Positions 35,217-44,667 of a stretch of 64,000 nt of DNA are shown here, in pieces; the stretch's first letter is position 1; every line of letters starts with the position of its first letter. A program made the translations under genes and the position numbers. The stretch is taken from contig AP018269.1 of NCBI GenBank assembly GCA_003994795.1, positions 5,109,677 through 5,173,676 on the forward strand, in the 5' to 3' direction. This stretch comes from Cylindrospermum sp. NIES-4074. GTDB taxonomy: Bacteria; Cyanobacteriota; Cyanobacteriia; Cyanobacteriales; Nostocaceae. The notes below the pieces were generated by a model, which worked only from the letters and a program-made list of their open reading frames with translations, ran no database searches and had not been told where the DNA came from.

Positions 35217-38200
35217 TTAACATTTTTCATGTTGACCATTCATGACTAAAGCCTGATGGATCTGGGTTAATAAATCTTCCATTGATATAGAGCGGGGTAA
35301 TATCTGGGTAGCAATACCGACCGTAAGCTCTGTTAACGTACCCATAACATTTTCTATTGACTCCAACCCATTCTTTCTAGACTGCTCAGTTTTTTTGGGA
35401 GCTACTTGATTTAATCGCTGGTCGAGGATCAAAATTGGGGGTAAATCGAAGGGTAAATCTGCGAGTGCTTTCAGCGCTTTTCGCACCTCTTTGTGGACGA
35501 CAGATTCTCCCAAGTAAATCAGCAGTAAATCAACACTTTGGTGGCGAATCTGTTGCAGCACTTCTGCCCAGCAACGGCCCATAGCCGCTTTGAAACCAGC
35601 GGTTTGGAGATACTGAATTAAAGCTTGGAACCACTCAGATCCCCGTTCAGCAGTTTCACTATTGAGTGAGGAATTTATTTCTGTCTGTTTGCGCCTTACC
35701 TGTGGTAAGTCCCGCAGCATAGTCAAATCCACAACCAAGATACTGGGAGGGCAGCAAATACCAGAAGCAATTTGCAGCACTGACAATAATGCCTCTGTTT
35801 TCTCACTGCTACTGCTGTTTTCTTTACCAAATGGAGTTAAATAAGGAAACACCGACAGTCCTGGGATTTGGGAAGCTGCCAAGGTAGTGGCGACATCGCA
35901 TGTTACCAGTGGTATGGCAGCCAAACGGGGGTGCTTAGTTAACTGTTCCAGGTAAGTTTGAGCAGCGGAATTTTCCACATCTAGTAAAACTACATCGAAC
36001 TGCCACACTCGCGCCAAGAGTTCTGCCTGATCTAGATCATCTACTTCAATCACCCGATGTTCCCGCAGTGACGGATGAGGGTTAACCGATGCCAACTCTG
36101 GATTTACTAACCGGAGTATTCGCAGTGGGGTTTTAGTGGGAGTGATTTCATTACCATCTAACCCTATCTGCTGAACTTCGATCGCAGTACATAACTTTTC
36201 TAGGAGTGGTGCTAATACCTGATGCTCCACAGGTAAACTCAAGAAACCATCGGCTCGGTTAGCAAATGCTTGCTCTTTTTCAGCCCCCGTTGCTGTGACA
36301 ATTACGGGAATATGGCGAGTTGCGCCATCAGATTTTAGTAAGGTCAGCACATCCCAACCTGATAGCAAAGGTAGCAGAGGGTTCAAGAAGATAGCTTTTG
36401 GTTGCAAGCGACGGGCCTTTTCTACTGCTTCTGTTCCCGATCGCGCAATCACTACCCGATAGCCTAAACCTTTGAGATGTTCTGTCAAGTCTTCAATATA
36501 TCGAGCTACTGCTTCGACTACTAACACCAATCTTTGGGAGCTAGCGGGTTGATGCTGTTGGGGTGTAGTCATGCGGTGATGGGATAAAGCGGAATTTTCT
36601 CTGCCAGTAGCGCGGAAATCTCCGTCTTCAGCGTTTGCCTCTTCTGACTCTCTAGAATTGCCTGTTTTCGGGGGACTGGGCGGGAGCAGCAGTGTAAATT
36701 GGCTACCTTTGCCTTCACGCGATAGGAAACTAACATCACCACCGTGGAGACGAGCTAGGGCCCTAGTTAATACCAGTCCTAAACCAGTACCTTCAAACTG
36801 ACGAGTGAGGGGATTTTCTAGTTGTTGGAATTTTTGAAATATTAAATGTTGTTGATGTTCGGGAATACCAATGCCTGTATCCCAAACTGTAAAGGCAATC
36901 CACCCTTCCCAACGACTCACCCGCAACCCAATTTCCCCGGATGTTTCGGTAAATTTAAAGGCGTTGGAAAGTAGGTGTACCAGCATTTGCCGCAAGCGCA
37001 ATTCATCCGCCACCATTTGGTCTAAGCCTGGTTCAATGGCGAGGTTAAATTGGTGGTCGGGTGAATGTAAATTTTGAGCAAGTCCTGCCTGGGTGGTTTT
37101 GCTGGTTTGATGATGAATGGTTTTGACTTCCGAGAGGGCGCGATCGCAAACTGCACGAATTTGGACGGGAGCCACCATCAGCTCCATCTGTCCGGTTTCC
37201 ATGCGTGTTAAATCTAAAATGTCATTGACTACACTCATCAAGTGGCGTCCACTTTGATGAATTAATCCGGCATAACGCGCTTGTCGCTCGTTTAGCTCTC
37301 CCAACTGTTGATCTACAAGTAACCGCGACAATCCCAAAACGGCAGTTAGGGGTGTTTTCAGTTCATGACTAATACAAGCTAAAAATTCATCTTTTAAGCG
37401 ATTGAGTTGAATCAAATCGGCATTTTTAGCTGCTAGTTCTTTACATAACTGCTGCTGCTCGGTAACATCTGTCGCCAATACTAACCATAAATCCTCTGTG
37501 TTCAGTCCTGATTCTTCAGCCTTTAATGTCACTTCTGAATCAGAACTTAAGACTTTCAACTCCGGACTGTCTAAAGGAATTTTGGCAAATTGCCAAACTC
37601 GCTCCTGACCATTTTGCACCTCGACCACACAGGTACAAGTACCCAGACGACTATCCAAAAAACAGCGACTGGGTGAAGTATGTACGGGTTCTGGTGTTTC
37701 TTGGAGGTTGTTTACAGGTTCAAAGCTTGTTTGTGGGATGGCTTCAGTTCTCAGGGATGAAGTATTTTCTCCCTGATGCCGTTGGTAGGCTGTGGGTGAC
37801 TCTTCCGAATTATTCCCTCTGCCATGAGGATAAACTTTTACGGTTTGCTGGCTGGTGTATTCTGGCTCTGGGGCGCGAGATGGGGCAAGTATGGCCTCCA
37901 CCTGTTCCCTAACTCCTTCTGGATCTTTTAATACTCCCAGTTGTTGCCACCAGGCTGGATTTTGTGTCACTATCTCGCCAGTGCTGGTTTGTAACATCAA
38001 AGGCCAGGGCAGCCTTTCTAGTAACTGCACTAGTGGCTTGTGGAGCCATTTCTGGTGTTTATTTGGCGATCGCTTCGGCGCGGTAGTTTTGACGCCAGCA
38101 TCGGCGCTTAAGTGAGAAAATGACCCAGTTCCCATGCTTTCCTTGGCCAAAAATCGCAACAGCCGCGAGCTATCTACTAGCCCCAAAAATCTACCTTCTG

Positions 38201-38555
38201 AGTCAATCAGCGCCCAATCTAAATGCCGATTTTTTGGATTTTTTGGATGGTGCAACAATAAACTAAATTTCTCCAGTTTCTCGCTGGCTGGTATTGTCTG
38301 TATCGGTTCAATTAAGCTTTTTGAGAGTGGTTGCTGTAAATTGAAAATCTGCTCACCCTCAGCTGCTACCAATAATTTTGGGATTAAACGGGTAGAAGAC
38401 AACAATCCTATGGGACGCTGCTGTTGATTCACCACGACCAAGCGATCGCACTGCTGTTTTTCAAAAATCTCCAGCACCACTGCCAGAGTACTTGTTTCTA
38501 TGCAGCTGGGCACCGTTGCTAGAAAGTCATAAAGTGGGTACTGTAGCATTGACAT
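35217..38555 (-). CDS. CBS/PAS hybrid histidine kinase with degenerate receivers
   Basis: The 1112-residue protein begins with a CBS-domain pair (about 5-140: CDRLVVVNQQQRPIGLL, LDWALIDSEGRFLGLVDS), then a PAS-like region (LLERLPWPLMLQTSTGEIV), a HisKA domain with the phosphoacceptor His in CISHELKTPLTAVLGLSRLL, an HATPase domain (NAFKFTET, GTGLGLVLTRALA) and receiver-like domains. In the first receiver the usual acceptor Asp is replaced (AIFLNPLLPLLSGWD), so it is probably a pseudo-receiver; a second has VVLLDVEN. I start at ATG 38555 (MSMLQYPLYDF) because the CBS region begins there; a longer frame to 38678 adds unconserved sequence. It lies upstream of, and divergent from, kaiABC. Confidence 0.85.
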   Translation of the reverse strand: MSMLQYPLYDFLATVPSCIETSTLAVVLEIFEKQQCDRLVVVNQQQRPIGLLSSTRLIPKLLVAAEGEQIFNLQQPLSKSLIEPIQTIPASEKLEKFSLLLHHPKNPKNRHLDWALIDSEGRFLGLVDSSRLLRFLAKESMGTGSFSHLSADAGVKTTAPKRSPNKHQKWLHKPLVQLLERLPWPLMLQTSTGEIVTQNPAWWQQLGVLKDPEGVREQVEAILAPSRAPEPEYTSQQTVKVYPHGRGNNSEESPTAYQRHQGENTSSLRTEAIPQTSFEPVNNLQETPEPVHTSPSRCFLDSRLGTCTCVVEVQNGQERVWQFAKIPLDSPELKVLSSDSEVTLKAEESGLNTEDLWLVLATDVTEQQQLCKELAAKNADLIQLNRLKDEFLACISHELKTPLTAVLGLSRLLVDQQLGELNERQARYAGLIHQSGRHLMSVVNDILDLTRMETGQMELMVAPVQIRAVCDRALSEVKTIHHQTSKTTQAGLAQNLHSPDHQFNLAIEPGLDQMVADELRLRQMLVHLLSNAFKFTETSGEIGLRVSRWEGWIAFTVWDTGIGIPEHQQHLIFQKFQQLENPLTRQFEGTGLGLVLTRALARLHGGDVSFLSREGKGSQFTLLLPPSPPKTGNSRESEEANAEDGDFRATGRENSALSHHRMTTPQQHQPASSQRLVLVVEAVARYIEDLTEHLKGLGYRVVIARSGTEAVEKARRLQPKAIFLNPLLPLLSGWDVLTLLKSDGATRHIPVIVTATGAEKEQAFANRADGFLSLPVEHQVLAPLLEKLCTAIEVQQIGLDGNEITPTKTPLRILRLVNPELASVNPHPSLREHRVIEVDDLDQAELLARVWQFDVVLLDVENSAAQTYLEQLTKHPRLAAIPLVTCDVATTLAASQIPGLSVFPYLTPFGKENSSSSEKTEALLSVLQIASGICCPPSILVVDLTMLRDLPQVRRKQTEINSSLNSETAERGSEWFQALIQYLQTAGFKAAMGRCWAEVLQQIRHQSVDLLLIYLGESVVHKEVRKALKALADLPFDLPPILILDQRLNQVAPKKTEQSRKNGLESIENVMGTLTELTVGIATQILPRSISMEDLLTQIHQALVMNGQHEKC

Positions 38556-39178
38556 AAGGCTTCGGGGGTCATTCTTCCTGTGGGAACCTCCAGCATCACC
38601 ATCTGCCAAAATGCTGATGGTCTTTCCTTTCAGAGTCAGGATATCAGCGATTTTGGTGACAATTTCCACGCCATTCAAACAATGGGCTTTGCCCTCCTGG
38701 ACACTTGGTTGCGTCCAATAACTTTCAGAGCGGCGGCGGTTCCCATTACCACTCCTTACTTCAAGCGACTATCCTCACCAGTGTCCTACTGGTATTGCAA
38801 CTCCTCATCGATAGCGACAGCTAAAACAATTATGGCTCCAAAGATTCGCTTTAGAACCTTGAGGAATTATAATGATTTAGAATGCGACAATACTTTAAGT
38901 TCGTTTAAGTATCTTATCAAGGAGTGAAATAAATAAATCTATATTCAGATAGATATACATATGTAAATCATCAATTAGCTACTACACCCTCTATGGCGGA
39001 CGCTTCATCAACAACATGAGTTTGTCTTACCACTCAGTCGCTGCATCAGATTGTTGATTGCCCAGCGCTAGAAGTTGACACAAAGCCTTACCCACCCAAA
39101 CTTTACCTAAAAGCATTTCCCACACTTATCAGCCCACCAGTATGGGACTGGGGGATCGAGGAGATATATAAACAGTAA
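38556..39178. other. divergent intergenic region upstream of kaiA
   Basis: This 620-bp region separates the hybrid kinase from kaiA and should hold both promoters. GC-richer sequence near the kinase gives way to AT-rich DNA after 38860. GAGGAG at 39158-39163 precedes the first kaiA ATG by about 15 bases. I see no gene. Confidence 0.5.
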
Positions 39179-39766
39179 ATGTTATTACCTATATTGATTC
39201 TGCAACCAAATGTTAATAAAAATTTAGATAAGCCAGATATCTTCGTCCACCTACAAAGTTTGATTGGGCAGATGTGGAAAAGCATTGAGGCTATGATTGC
39301 TCAATTTTACTATTTGATAGTTACTGCCACCACACCTGCAAAAATCTCCTATTCACCCAGATGGATACAGCAAAACCCATATCAGCAATCACCTGGGAAA
39401 TATTGCTATGTATTGGCTTGCTACCAGCAAAAAAACCAACAGTTTTTTCAGCAGATGAGTCAAGCAGAACGGCAAGAATTGTTGGAAAAAATCAAATATG
39501 ATTACCAAGATATTCTTATAAATTACTTTACTACAGACAAAACAATAAAAGAAAAAATTGATAAGTTTATCAATGCCGTATTTTATGCTAATATTCCTGT
39601 GCCTCAAATCATAGAAGTTCACATGGAAGTAATTGAAGAGTTTTCCAAACAGCTAAAATTAGAAGGAAGGAGCGACGAAACATTACTTGATTATCGCCTG
39701 ACATTAATAGATATCCTGGCACACCTGTGCGAAGTGTATAGAAGTTCGATTTCTAAATTAAGTTGA
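39179..39766 (+). CDS. kaiA: circadian clock protein KaiA, N-terminally reduced form
   Basis: KaiA stimulates KaiC autophosphorylation. Residues 93-195 (from MSQAERQELLEKIKYDYQDI) form the C-terminal KaiC-binding four-helix domain (IPVPQIIEVHMEVIEEFSKQ, DYRLTLIDILAHLCE). The first 92 residues do not have the intact pseudo-receiver of the about 284-residue Synechococcus protein; they look like a decayed or short linker (MLLPILILQPN...). Nostoc-type KaiA proteins are known as short forms of about 100 residues, so translation may instead start at ATG 39455, giving 103 residues, though no ribosome-binding site is seen there. The gene heads a kaiA-kaiB-kaiC cluster. Confidence 0.85.
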   Translation: MLLPILILQPNVNKNLDKPDIFVHLQSLIGQMWKSIEAMIAQFYYLIVTATTPAKISYSPRWIQQNPYQQSPGKYCYVLACYQQKNQQFFQQMSQAERQELLEKIKYDYQDILINYFTTDKTIKEKIDKFINAVFYANIPVPQIIEVHMEVIEEFSKQLKLEGRSDETLLDYRLTLIDILAHLCEVYRSSISKLS

Positions 39767-39865
39767 ATTGAGCTTCGCTCACATGGGCACAATCTGTCGC
39801 TGTCAATTCCTCCCCATGCCCACTCATATCTTGTATTTCTCTAATTTTACTTAGCCTGTACTTAT

Positions 39866-40180
39866 ATGAATAAAGCCAGAAAGACCTACGTTCTCAAGCT
39901 TTATGTAGCAGGGAACACACCTAATTCCGTACGGGCATTAAAAACACTCAAAAACATCTTAGAACAGGAATTTCAAGGTGTTTATGCGTTGAAAGTGATT
40001 GATGTCCTGAAAAGCCCGCAACTGGCTGAAGAAGATAAAATATTAGCCACGCCAACATTATCTAAAATATTGCCTCCACCCGTCCGGAAAATTATCGGAG
40101 ACCTTTCAGATAGAGAAAGAGTGTTGATTGGATTAGATTTACTTTATGAAGAATTGAGTGAAGAATATGGGGAAGAATAA
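39866..40180 (+). CDS. kaiB: circadian clock protein KaiB
   Basis: The 104-residue protein is full-length Kai[21 protein letters not shown] (first strand-helix), [20 protein letters not shown] and [19 protein letters not shown], ending in an acidic tail ([10 protein letters not shown]). KaiB switches fold to bind phosphorylated KaiC and sequesters KaiA. It begins 99 bp after kaiA. Unlike compact kaiBC operons, a miniature repeat element occupies the spacer to kaiC. Confidence 0.97.
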   Translation: MNKARKTYVLKLYVAGNTPNSVRALKTLKNILEQEFQGVYALKVIDVLKSPQLAEEDKILATPTLSKILPPPVRKIIGDLSDRERVLIGLDLLYEELSEEYGEE

Positions 40181-40204
40181 GATATTTAGTTAGCAGAATT
40201 TAGG

Positions 40205-40375
40205 TAAGCATTCAGCCGTCAGCCATCAGCTATCAGCAATATTCAAGAATTTATGAGCATTCTGGCAGAGGGATTACTATACTTTTGGTGTAAGTCTCCC
40301 TAACTCAAACCCCTTAAACTTCAGTCTAAAACTCGGTTTTAGCTGACTGCTGACCGCTGAAGTGCTGAATGCTTA
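40205..40375. mobile_element. MITE-like repeat, simple copy, between kaiB and kaiC
   Basis: The 171-bp element begins TAAGCATTCAGC and ends with the exact reverse complement GCTGAATGCTTA. It matches 2536-2799 outside that copy's internal insertion. It starts 25 bp after the kaiB stop and ends 63 bp before the kaiC ATG, so it fills most of the spacer. It contains inverted sub-repeats and could fold in the kaiBC transcript. Confidence 0.8.
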
Positions 40376-40438
40376 AGAATTTAGTACAAAAATTTAGTAA
40401 CCGAGAACCTGGGTTAAATACCCATTTGTAATTAAGCA

Positions 40439-41998
40439 ATGAGTGAAACTGACCAAGCAGAACAAAGCAAAACACCGATTGGGGGTGTAGAAAAAATCCG
40501 CACAATGATCGAGGGATTTGACGATATTAGTCATGGTGGTTTGCCAGTTGGGAGAACCACCTTAGTCAGTGGCACTTCGGGAACAGGCAAAACTCTACTA
40601 TCTCTTCAATTTCTCTATAATGGTATCACCTGCTTTGATGAGGCAGGAGTATTTGTTACCTTCGAGGAATCACCCAGTGATATTATTAAAAATGCCCATA
40701 TTTTCGGTTGGAATTTACACAAACTCATAGAAGAAGGTAAATTATTTATTCTCGATGCTTCCCCTGACCCTGAAGGTCAAGATATTGTCGGTAATTTTGA
40801 CCTTTCTGCCCTGATTGAGCGCTTGCAATATGCCATTCGCAAATATAAAGCCAAACGAGTTTCCATTGACTCAATAACAGCGGTATTTCAACAGTATGAA
40901 GCGATGGGAGTAGTGCGGCGGGAGATTTTTCGCTTGGTTGCACGTCTCAAGCTACTGAATGTCACCACTATTATTACAACAGAACGTAGTCAAGAATATG
41001 GGCCTGTAGCCTCATTTGGAGTGGAAGAATTTGTTTCTGATAATGTGGTAATTGTTCGCAACGTTTTAGAAGGAGAACGTCGCCGGCGCACAATAGAAAT
41101 TCTCAAATTGCGCGGGACAACACATATGAAAGGTGAATATCCTTTTACAATTACCAACGCAGGAGTCAATATTTTCCCCTTGGGAGCGATGCGTTTAACC
41201 CAACGGTCTTCTAATGTCAGGGTATCTTCTGGGGTAAAAATCCTAGATGGGATGTGTGGTGGCGGTTTCTTTAAGGATTCAATTATCTTAGCAACGGGAG
41301 CTACTGGTACTGGTAAAACCCTGTTGGTCAGCAAATTTATCCAAGATGGCTGCCTCAGCGGCGAACGGGCGATATTATTCGCTTATGAAGAATCACGGGC
41401 CCAACTTTCTCGTAATGCCTCTTCTTGGGGAATTGATTTTGAGGAATTAGAACGGCAAGGATTGCTGAAAATAATCTGTACCTATCCCGAATCCACGGGT
41501 TTAGAAGATCACTTACAAATTATTAAATCAGAAATTGCTGTCTTTAAGCCAGCCCGCATTGCTATTGACTCACTTTCAGCCCTAGCTAGAGGCGTGAGTA
41601 ATAATGCATTTCGGCAGTTTGTGATTGGTGTCACTGGTTATGCTAAACAAGAAGAAATCACTGGTTTCTTTACCAACACAACGGATCAATTTATGGGGTC
41701 ACATTCGATTACTGACTCTCATATTTCCACGATTACCGACACCATTCTGATGTTGCAGTACGTGGAAATCCGTGGGGAAATGTCGCGGGCCATTAATGTC
41801 TTTAAAATGCGGGGTTCCTGGCACGATAAGGGTATCCGCGAATATAATATTACTGCTGACGGGCCCGATATTAAAGATTCGTTCCGTAACTATGAGCGGA
41901 TTGTTAGTGGTGCTCCTACCCGCGTTAGTATAGATGAAAAGGCGGAACTTTCTCGCATTGTCAAACGTTTTGAAGACAAACAGAGTTCCGAACCTTAA
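40439..41998 (+). CDS. kaiC: circadian clock ATPase/kinase KaiC
   Basis: The 519-residue protein has the two RecA-like halves of KaiC: CI with P-loop GTSGTGKT (45-52) and catalytic Glu pair Glu76-Glu77, and CII with P-loop GATGTGKT (287-294) and Glu317-Glu318. The phosphorylation sites lie in TDSHISTITDT, here Ser430 and Thr431 (Ser431/Thr432 in Synechococcus), with Thr425 also kept. The C-terminal KaiA-binding tail is present. The hexamer's ATPase and phosphorylation cycle set circadian time. No changes in key residues are seen. Confidence 0.98.
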   Translation: MSETDQAEQSKTPIGGVEKIRTMIEGFDDISHGGLPVGRTTLVSGTSGTGKTLLSLQFLYNGITCFDEAGVFVTFEESPSDIIKNAHIFGWNLHKLIEEGKLFILDASPDPEGQDIVGNFDLSALIERLQYAIRKYKAKRVSIDSITAVFQQYEAMGVVRREIFRLVARLKLLNVTTIITTERSQEYGPVASFGVEEFVSDNVVIVRNVLEGERRRRTIEILKLRGTTHMKGEYPFTITNAGVNIFPLGAMRLTQRSSNVRVSSGVKILDGMCGGGFFKDSIILATGATGTGKTLLVSKFIQDGCLSGERAILFAYEESRAQLSRNASSWGIDFEELERQGLLKIICTYPESTGLEDHLQIIKSEIAVFKPARIAIDSLSALARGVSNNAFRQFVIGVTGYAKQEEITGFFTNTTDQFMGSHSITDSHISTITDTILMLQYVEIRGEMSRAINVFKMRGSWHDKGIREYNITADGPDIKDSFRNYERIVSGAPTRVSIDEKAELSRIVKRFEDKQSSEP

Positions 41999-42047
41999 AT
42001 TTGGCATAGTACTATATTTTTTCTTAAATTTAGTATCGTGCTATATT
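41994..42047 (+). promoter_or_regulatory. two 25-bp direct repeats between kaiC and hgdD
   Basis: CTTAAATTT-GGCATAGTACTATATT (41994-42018) and CTTAAATTT-AGTATCGTGCTATATT (42023-42047) agree at 21 of 25 positions, start 29 bp apart and differ only in the centre. The first contains the palindrome ATAGTACTAT and overlaps the kaiC stop. They lie 56 bp upstream of the hgdD start and may be operators or promoter elements for it. Confidence 0.45.
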
Positions 42048-42102
42048 CTGTGGTGAAGACAAGTATTCTGCCGCTAGATTGATTTTTGTGTGAGGGGATG
42101 CG

Positions 42103-44157
42103 GTGAAAGGACAGCAATTATTCCATAGCTTCTTACCAGGTGTGACAGCAGCGGTATTAACGACTCAGCCCGCGTGGGCTGGTACTGTGAAAGTAGGTGG
42201 GGTACAGCTGGCGTCTTCTCCAAGTGTGTTGACTTCCCTTGATGGTCGTACCTTGGCTGGGGACACGATGAATACGCAACTGCGTAATTCCGAAGGCGAT
42301 CGCACTTCAGCCTTAGTACCTGCTCCTGGTTTGACTAAACTCGGTGTGGAGCCATCCAGATATCAACGTGTTCCAGAACTCGTCACTGGATACTCTGTTG
42401 TGCCCATAGAACAAATATCAAGGAAAGACGAAGGTAGATTTTCCACTTTGCCACCTATCTCAAATGCTTTCCATTTGTCAGATGGTAGCCGTTCTACCCA
42501 AAGCAGCCAAAAACAAGATAACTCAACCGGTTCTGGGCATAAATTAGAAATTTCTCCGGCAATTCCTGCTTCTGTTCAGACAGAAACTTTGCTTTTGTCT
42601 TCTTCACAGCAATCCGCAGTCCAGAAGAAAAATCCTCATAACCAGTTGCAGACAGTTTTACCAACTTCAGCCACGGGTGCAGGAGCAAATTGTTTACAGG
42701 ATGGGAGAAAAAGCCAACCGGCTCGCTCTGCTTCTTTACTTTTAAACTCAAGCATTTGCTCACAAAAAAATGTGAACATTGCTCAGAGCAATACCTCTAC
42801 TCCGTCTGGAACCATAACACCTGCACCTACTGGTTCTGTGCAAACTCCTGAGAACCTGAATCCCAACGCCAATCCTTTGCAATTTCCTACCAAACCAGAG
42901 GAAGTAACACTTCAGGGAAATCAGCCAATTACTTTGGCACAGGCTCTGGAACTGGCAAAGCGTAATAATCGTGACCTCCAGGTGTCAGTATTGGAGTTAG
43001 AGCGCAGTCAAGCGTCCCTACGGGAAGCACAAGCTGCTTTGTTTCCCACTTTGGATCTGACTGGCAATATCACTAATGGGCGGAGTGCTTCGAGTACTCT
43101 GGCGGCAAAAGCAGCGGAAACTACAGCACCTGACAGTACGGCTTTCTCAGGTCAAGCACAACTGGCATATAACATCTACACTTCTGGGAGACGGCAAGCC
43201 ACCATCAAGCAGGCTGAAGAACAAGTTCGGTTCAATGAGTTGGCTGTGGAGAGTAGAACCGAGGATATCCGCCTGAATGTTGCCACTGACTACTACAATC
43301 TGCAACAAGCAGATCAACAGGTACGTATTTCCCAGTCAGCAGTGGAGAATGCCCAGGCTAGTTTACGAGATGCACAAGCACTAGAGCGAGCCGGGGTGGG
43401 TACGCGGTTCGATGTGTTGCGTTCCCAGGTGAATTTAGCCAACTCCCAACAACAATTAACTAATGCTCTTTCCCAGCAGCAGACTTCCCGTCGTCAGTTA
43501 GCTACCCGGATAAATTTGTCACAGTCGGTGAATATTAGTGCGGCAGACCCTGTGCAAATAGCCGGTCTTTGGAACCAGACACTGGAACAAAGTATTGTGC
43601 TAGCTTATCAAAACCGCCCAGAACTGCAACAGCAGTTGGCACAGCGCAATATTAGTGAGCAACAGCGCAGGCAAGCACTGGCATCTCTAGGCCCGCAAGT
43701 GAGTTTGGTTGCCAACTATGAATTGCTAGATCAGTTTGATGACAAGTTCAACGTTAGTGATGGCTATTCGGTGGGAGTCCGGGCCAGCTTGAATTTGTTT
43801 GATGGGGGAGCAGCAAGAGCAAGGGCATCTCAAGCGAAAGCGAATATTGCGATCGCAGAAACTCAATTTGCAGAGCAGCGCAACCAAGTTCGCTTTCAAG
43901 TAGAACAGGCTTTTTACACCCAGCGATCTAATTTAGACAATGTTCAAACCGCTAATGTTGCCCTAGAACAAGCTAGGGAAGCTCTGCGTTTAGCGCGTTT
44001 GCGATTCCAAGCTGGTGTGGGTACTCAAACTGATGTGATTAACTCAGAAAACGACCTGACAGTAGCCGAAGGTAATCGAATCAGAGCTATTTTGGATTAC
44101 AACCGTGCTTTGACTCAGTTACAACGATATGTCACCTTAAGGGGTTTGAGTAGGTAA
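42103..44157 (+). CDS. hgdD: TolC-family outer membrane efflux protein (HgdD-type)
   Basis: The 684-residue protein has a signal peptide (cleavage after QPAWA) and a Ser/Gln-rich, low-complexity region to about residue 265. Two TolC-type repeats follow (ITLAQALELAKRNNRDLQVS; GLWNQTLEQSIVLAYQNRPE), with long coiled helices ending in GVGTQTDVINSENDLTVAEG. In Anabaena the TolC gene immediately downstream of kaiABC is hgdD, which exports heterocyst glycolipids with the DevBCA pump; the same order here supports that assignment. The frame starts with GTG after a GAGGGG site. Confidence 0.85.
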   Translation: MKGQQLFHSFLPGVTAAVLTTQPAWAGTVKVGGVQLASSPSVLTSLDGRTLAGDTMNTQLRNSEGDRTSALVPAPGLTKLGVEPSRYQRVPELVTGYSVVPIEQISRKDEGRFSTLPPISNAFHLSDGSRSTQSSQKQDNSTGSGHKLEISPAIPASVQTETLLLSSSQQSAVQKKNPHNQLQTVLPTSATGAGANCLQDGRKSQPARSASLLLNSSICSQKNVNIAQSNTSTPSGTITPAPTGSVQTPENLNPNANPLQFPTKPEEVTLQGNQPITLAQALELAKRNNRDLQVSVLELERSQASLREAQAALFPTLDLTGNITNGRSASSTLAAKAAETTAPDSTAFSGQAQLAYNIYTSGRRQATIKQAEEQVRFNELAVESRTEDIRLNVATDYYNLQQADQQVRISQSAVENAQASLRDAQALERAGVGTRFDVLRSQVNLANSQQQLTNALSQQQTSRRQLATRINLSQSVNISAADPVQIAGLWNQTLEQSIVLAYQNRPELQQQLAQRNISEQQRRQALASLGPQVSLVANYELLDQFDDKFNVSDGYSVGVRASLNLFDGGAARARASQAKANIAIAETQFAEQRNQVRFQVEQAFYTQRSNLDNVQTANVALEQAREALRLARLRFQAGVGTQTDVINSENDLTVAEGNRIRAILDYNRALTQLQRYVTLRGLSR

Positions 44158-44212
44158 ACAAAAACTTTCTCATTTCTGGCTCATGTGTCAGCCTACTGAG
44201 TGATATAGGAAA

Positions 44213-44324
44213 GTGCTGAGTGCTGAGTGCTGAGTGCTGAGTGCTGAGTGCTGAGTGCTGAGTGCTGAGTGCTGAGTGCTGAGTGCTGAGTGCTGAGTGC
44301 TGAGTGCTGAGTGCTGAGTGCTGA
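44213..44324 (+). repeat. GTGCTGA heptamer array (16 units)
   Basis: Sixteen perfect GTGCTGA heptamers lie 56 bp after hgdD. The same heptamer, in reverse complement (ACTCAGC), occurs at 58449-58483. Apparent frames through it are artefacts. Confidence 0.95.
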
Positions 44325-44590
44325 GTATAAACCTAGTTGCTTCAAGGCTTTGAGGAATCAACACCGTCCTAACCACCGAGAAGGTTGTGATAGCTGCCTC
44401 TATGTGACTAGATTTAGATAAGTTTCCCTGTGCAGAGTTCCAAAGTAGAGAAATATTTCTGCTCTCACAAGCTCCAATCAGCCTCATTTGCTAGTAATTA
44501 CACTGGTAAATGGGGCTTTTTAGTGAAAAAATCCATATGAGAAAAATTAGAAAAAGTCTTGGTGCTAACGGTATAAGTTTAAGCTTTGGG

Positions 44591-44621
44591 TGAGAAAATC
44601 TTGCTAGCGAAGATTTTCTCA
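44591..44621. promoter_or_regulatory. perfect 12-bp inverted repeat upstream of the peptidase-like gene
   Basis: TGAGAAAATCTT and AAGATTTTCTCA pair perfectly around GCTAGCG. It lies 46 bp before the start at 44668. The stem is AT-rich and no T-run follows, so an operator or leader hairpin is more likely than a terminator. It is not part of a repeat family elsewhere in the window. Confidence 0.45.
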
Positions 44622-44667
44622 GTCGAAACAGTGTTTTTGCCATCTGTGGTTTCGAGGAGTGTGTTTT

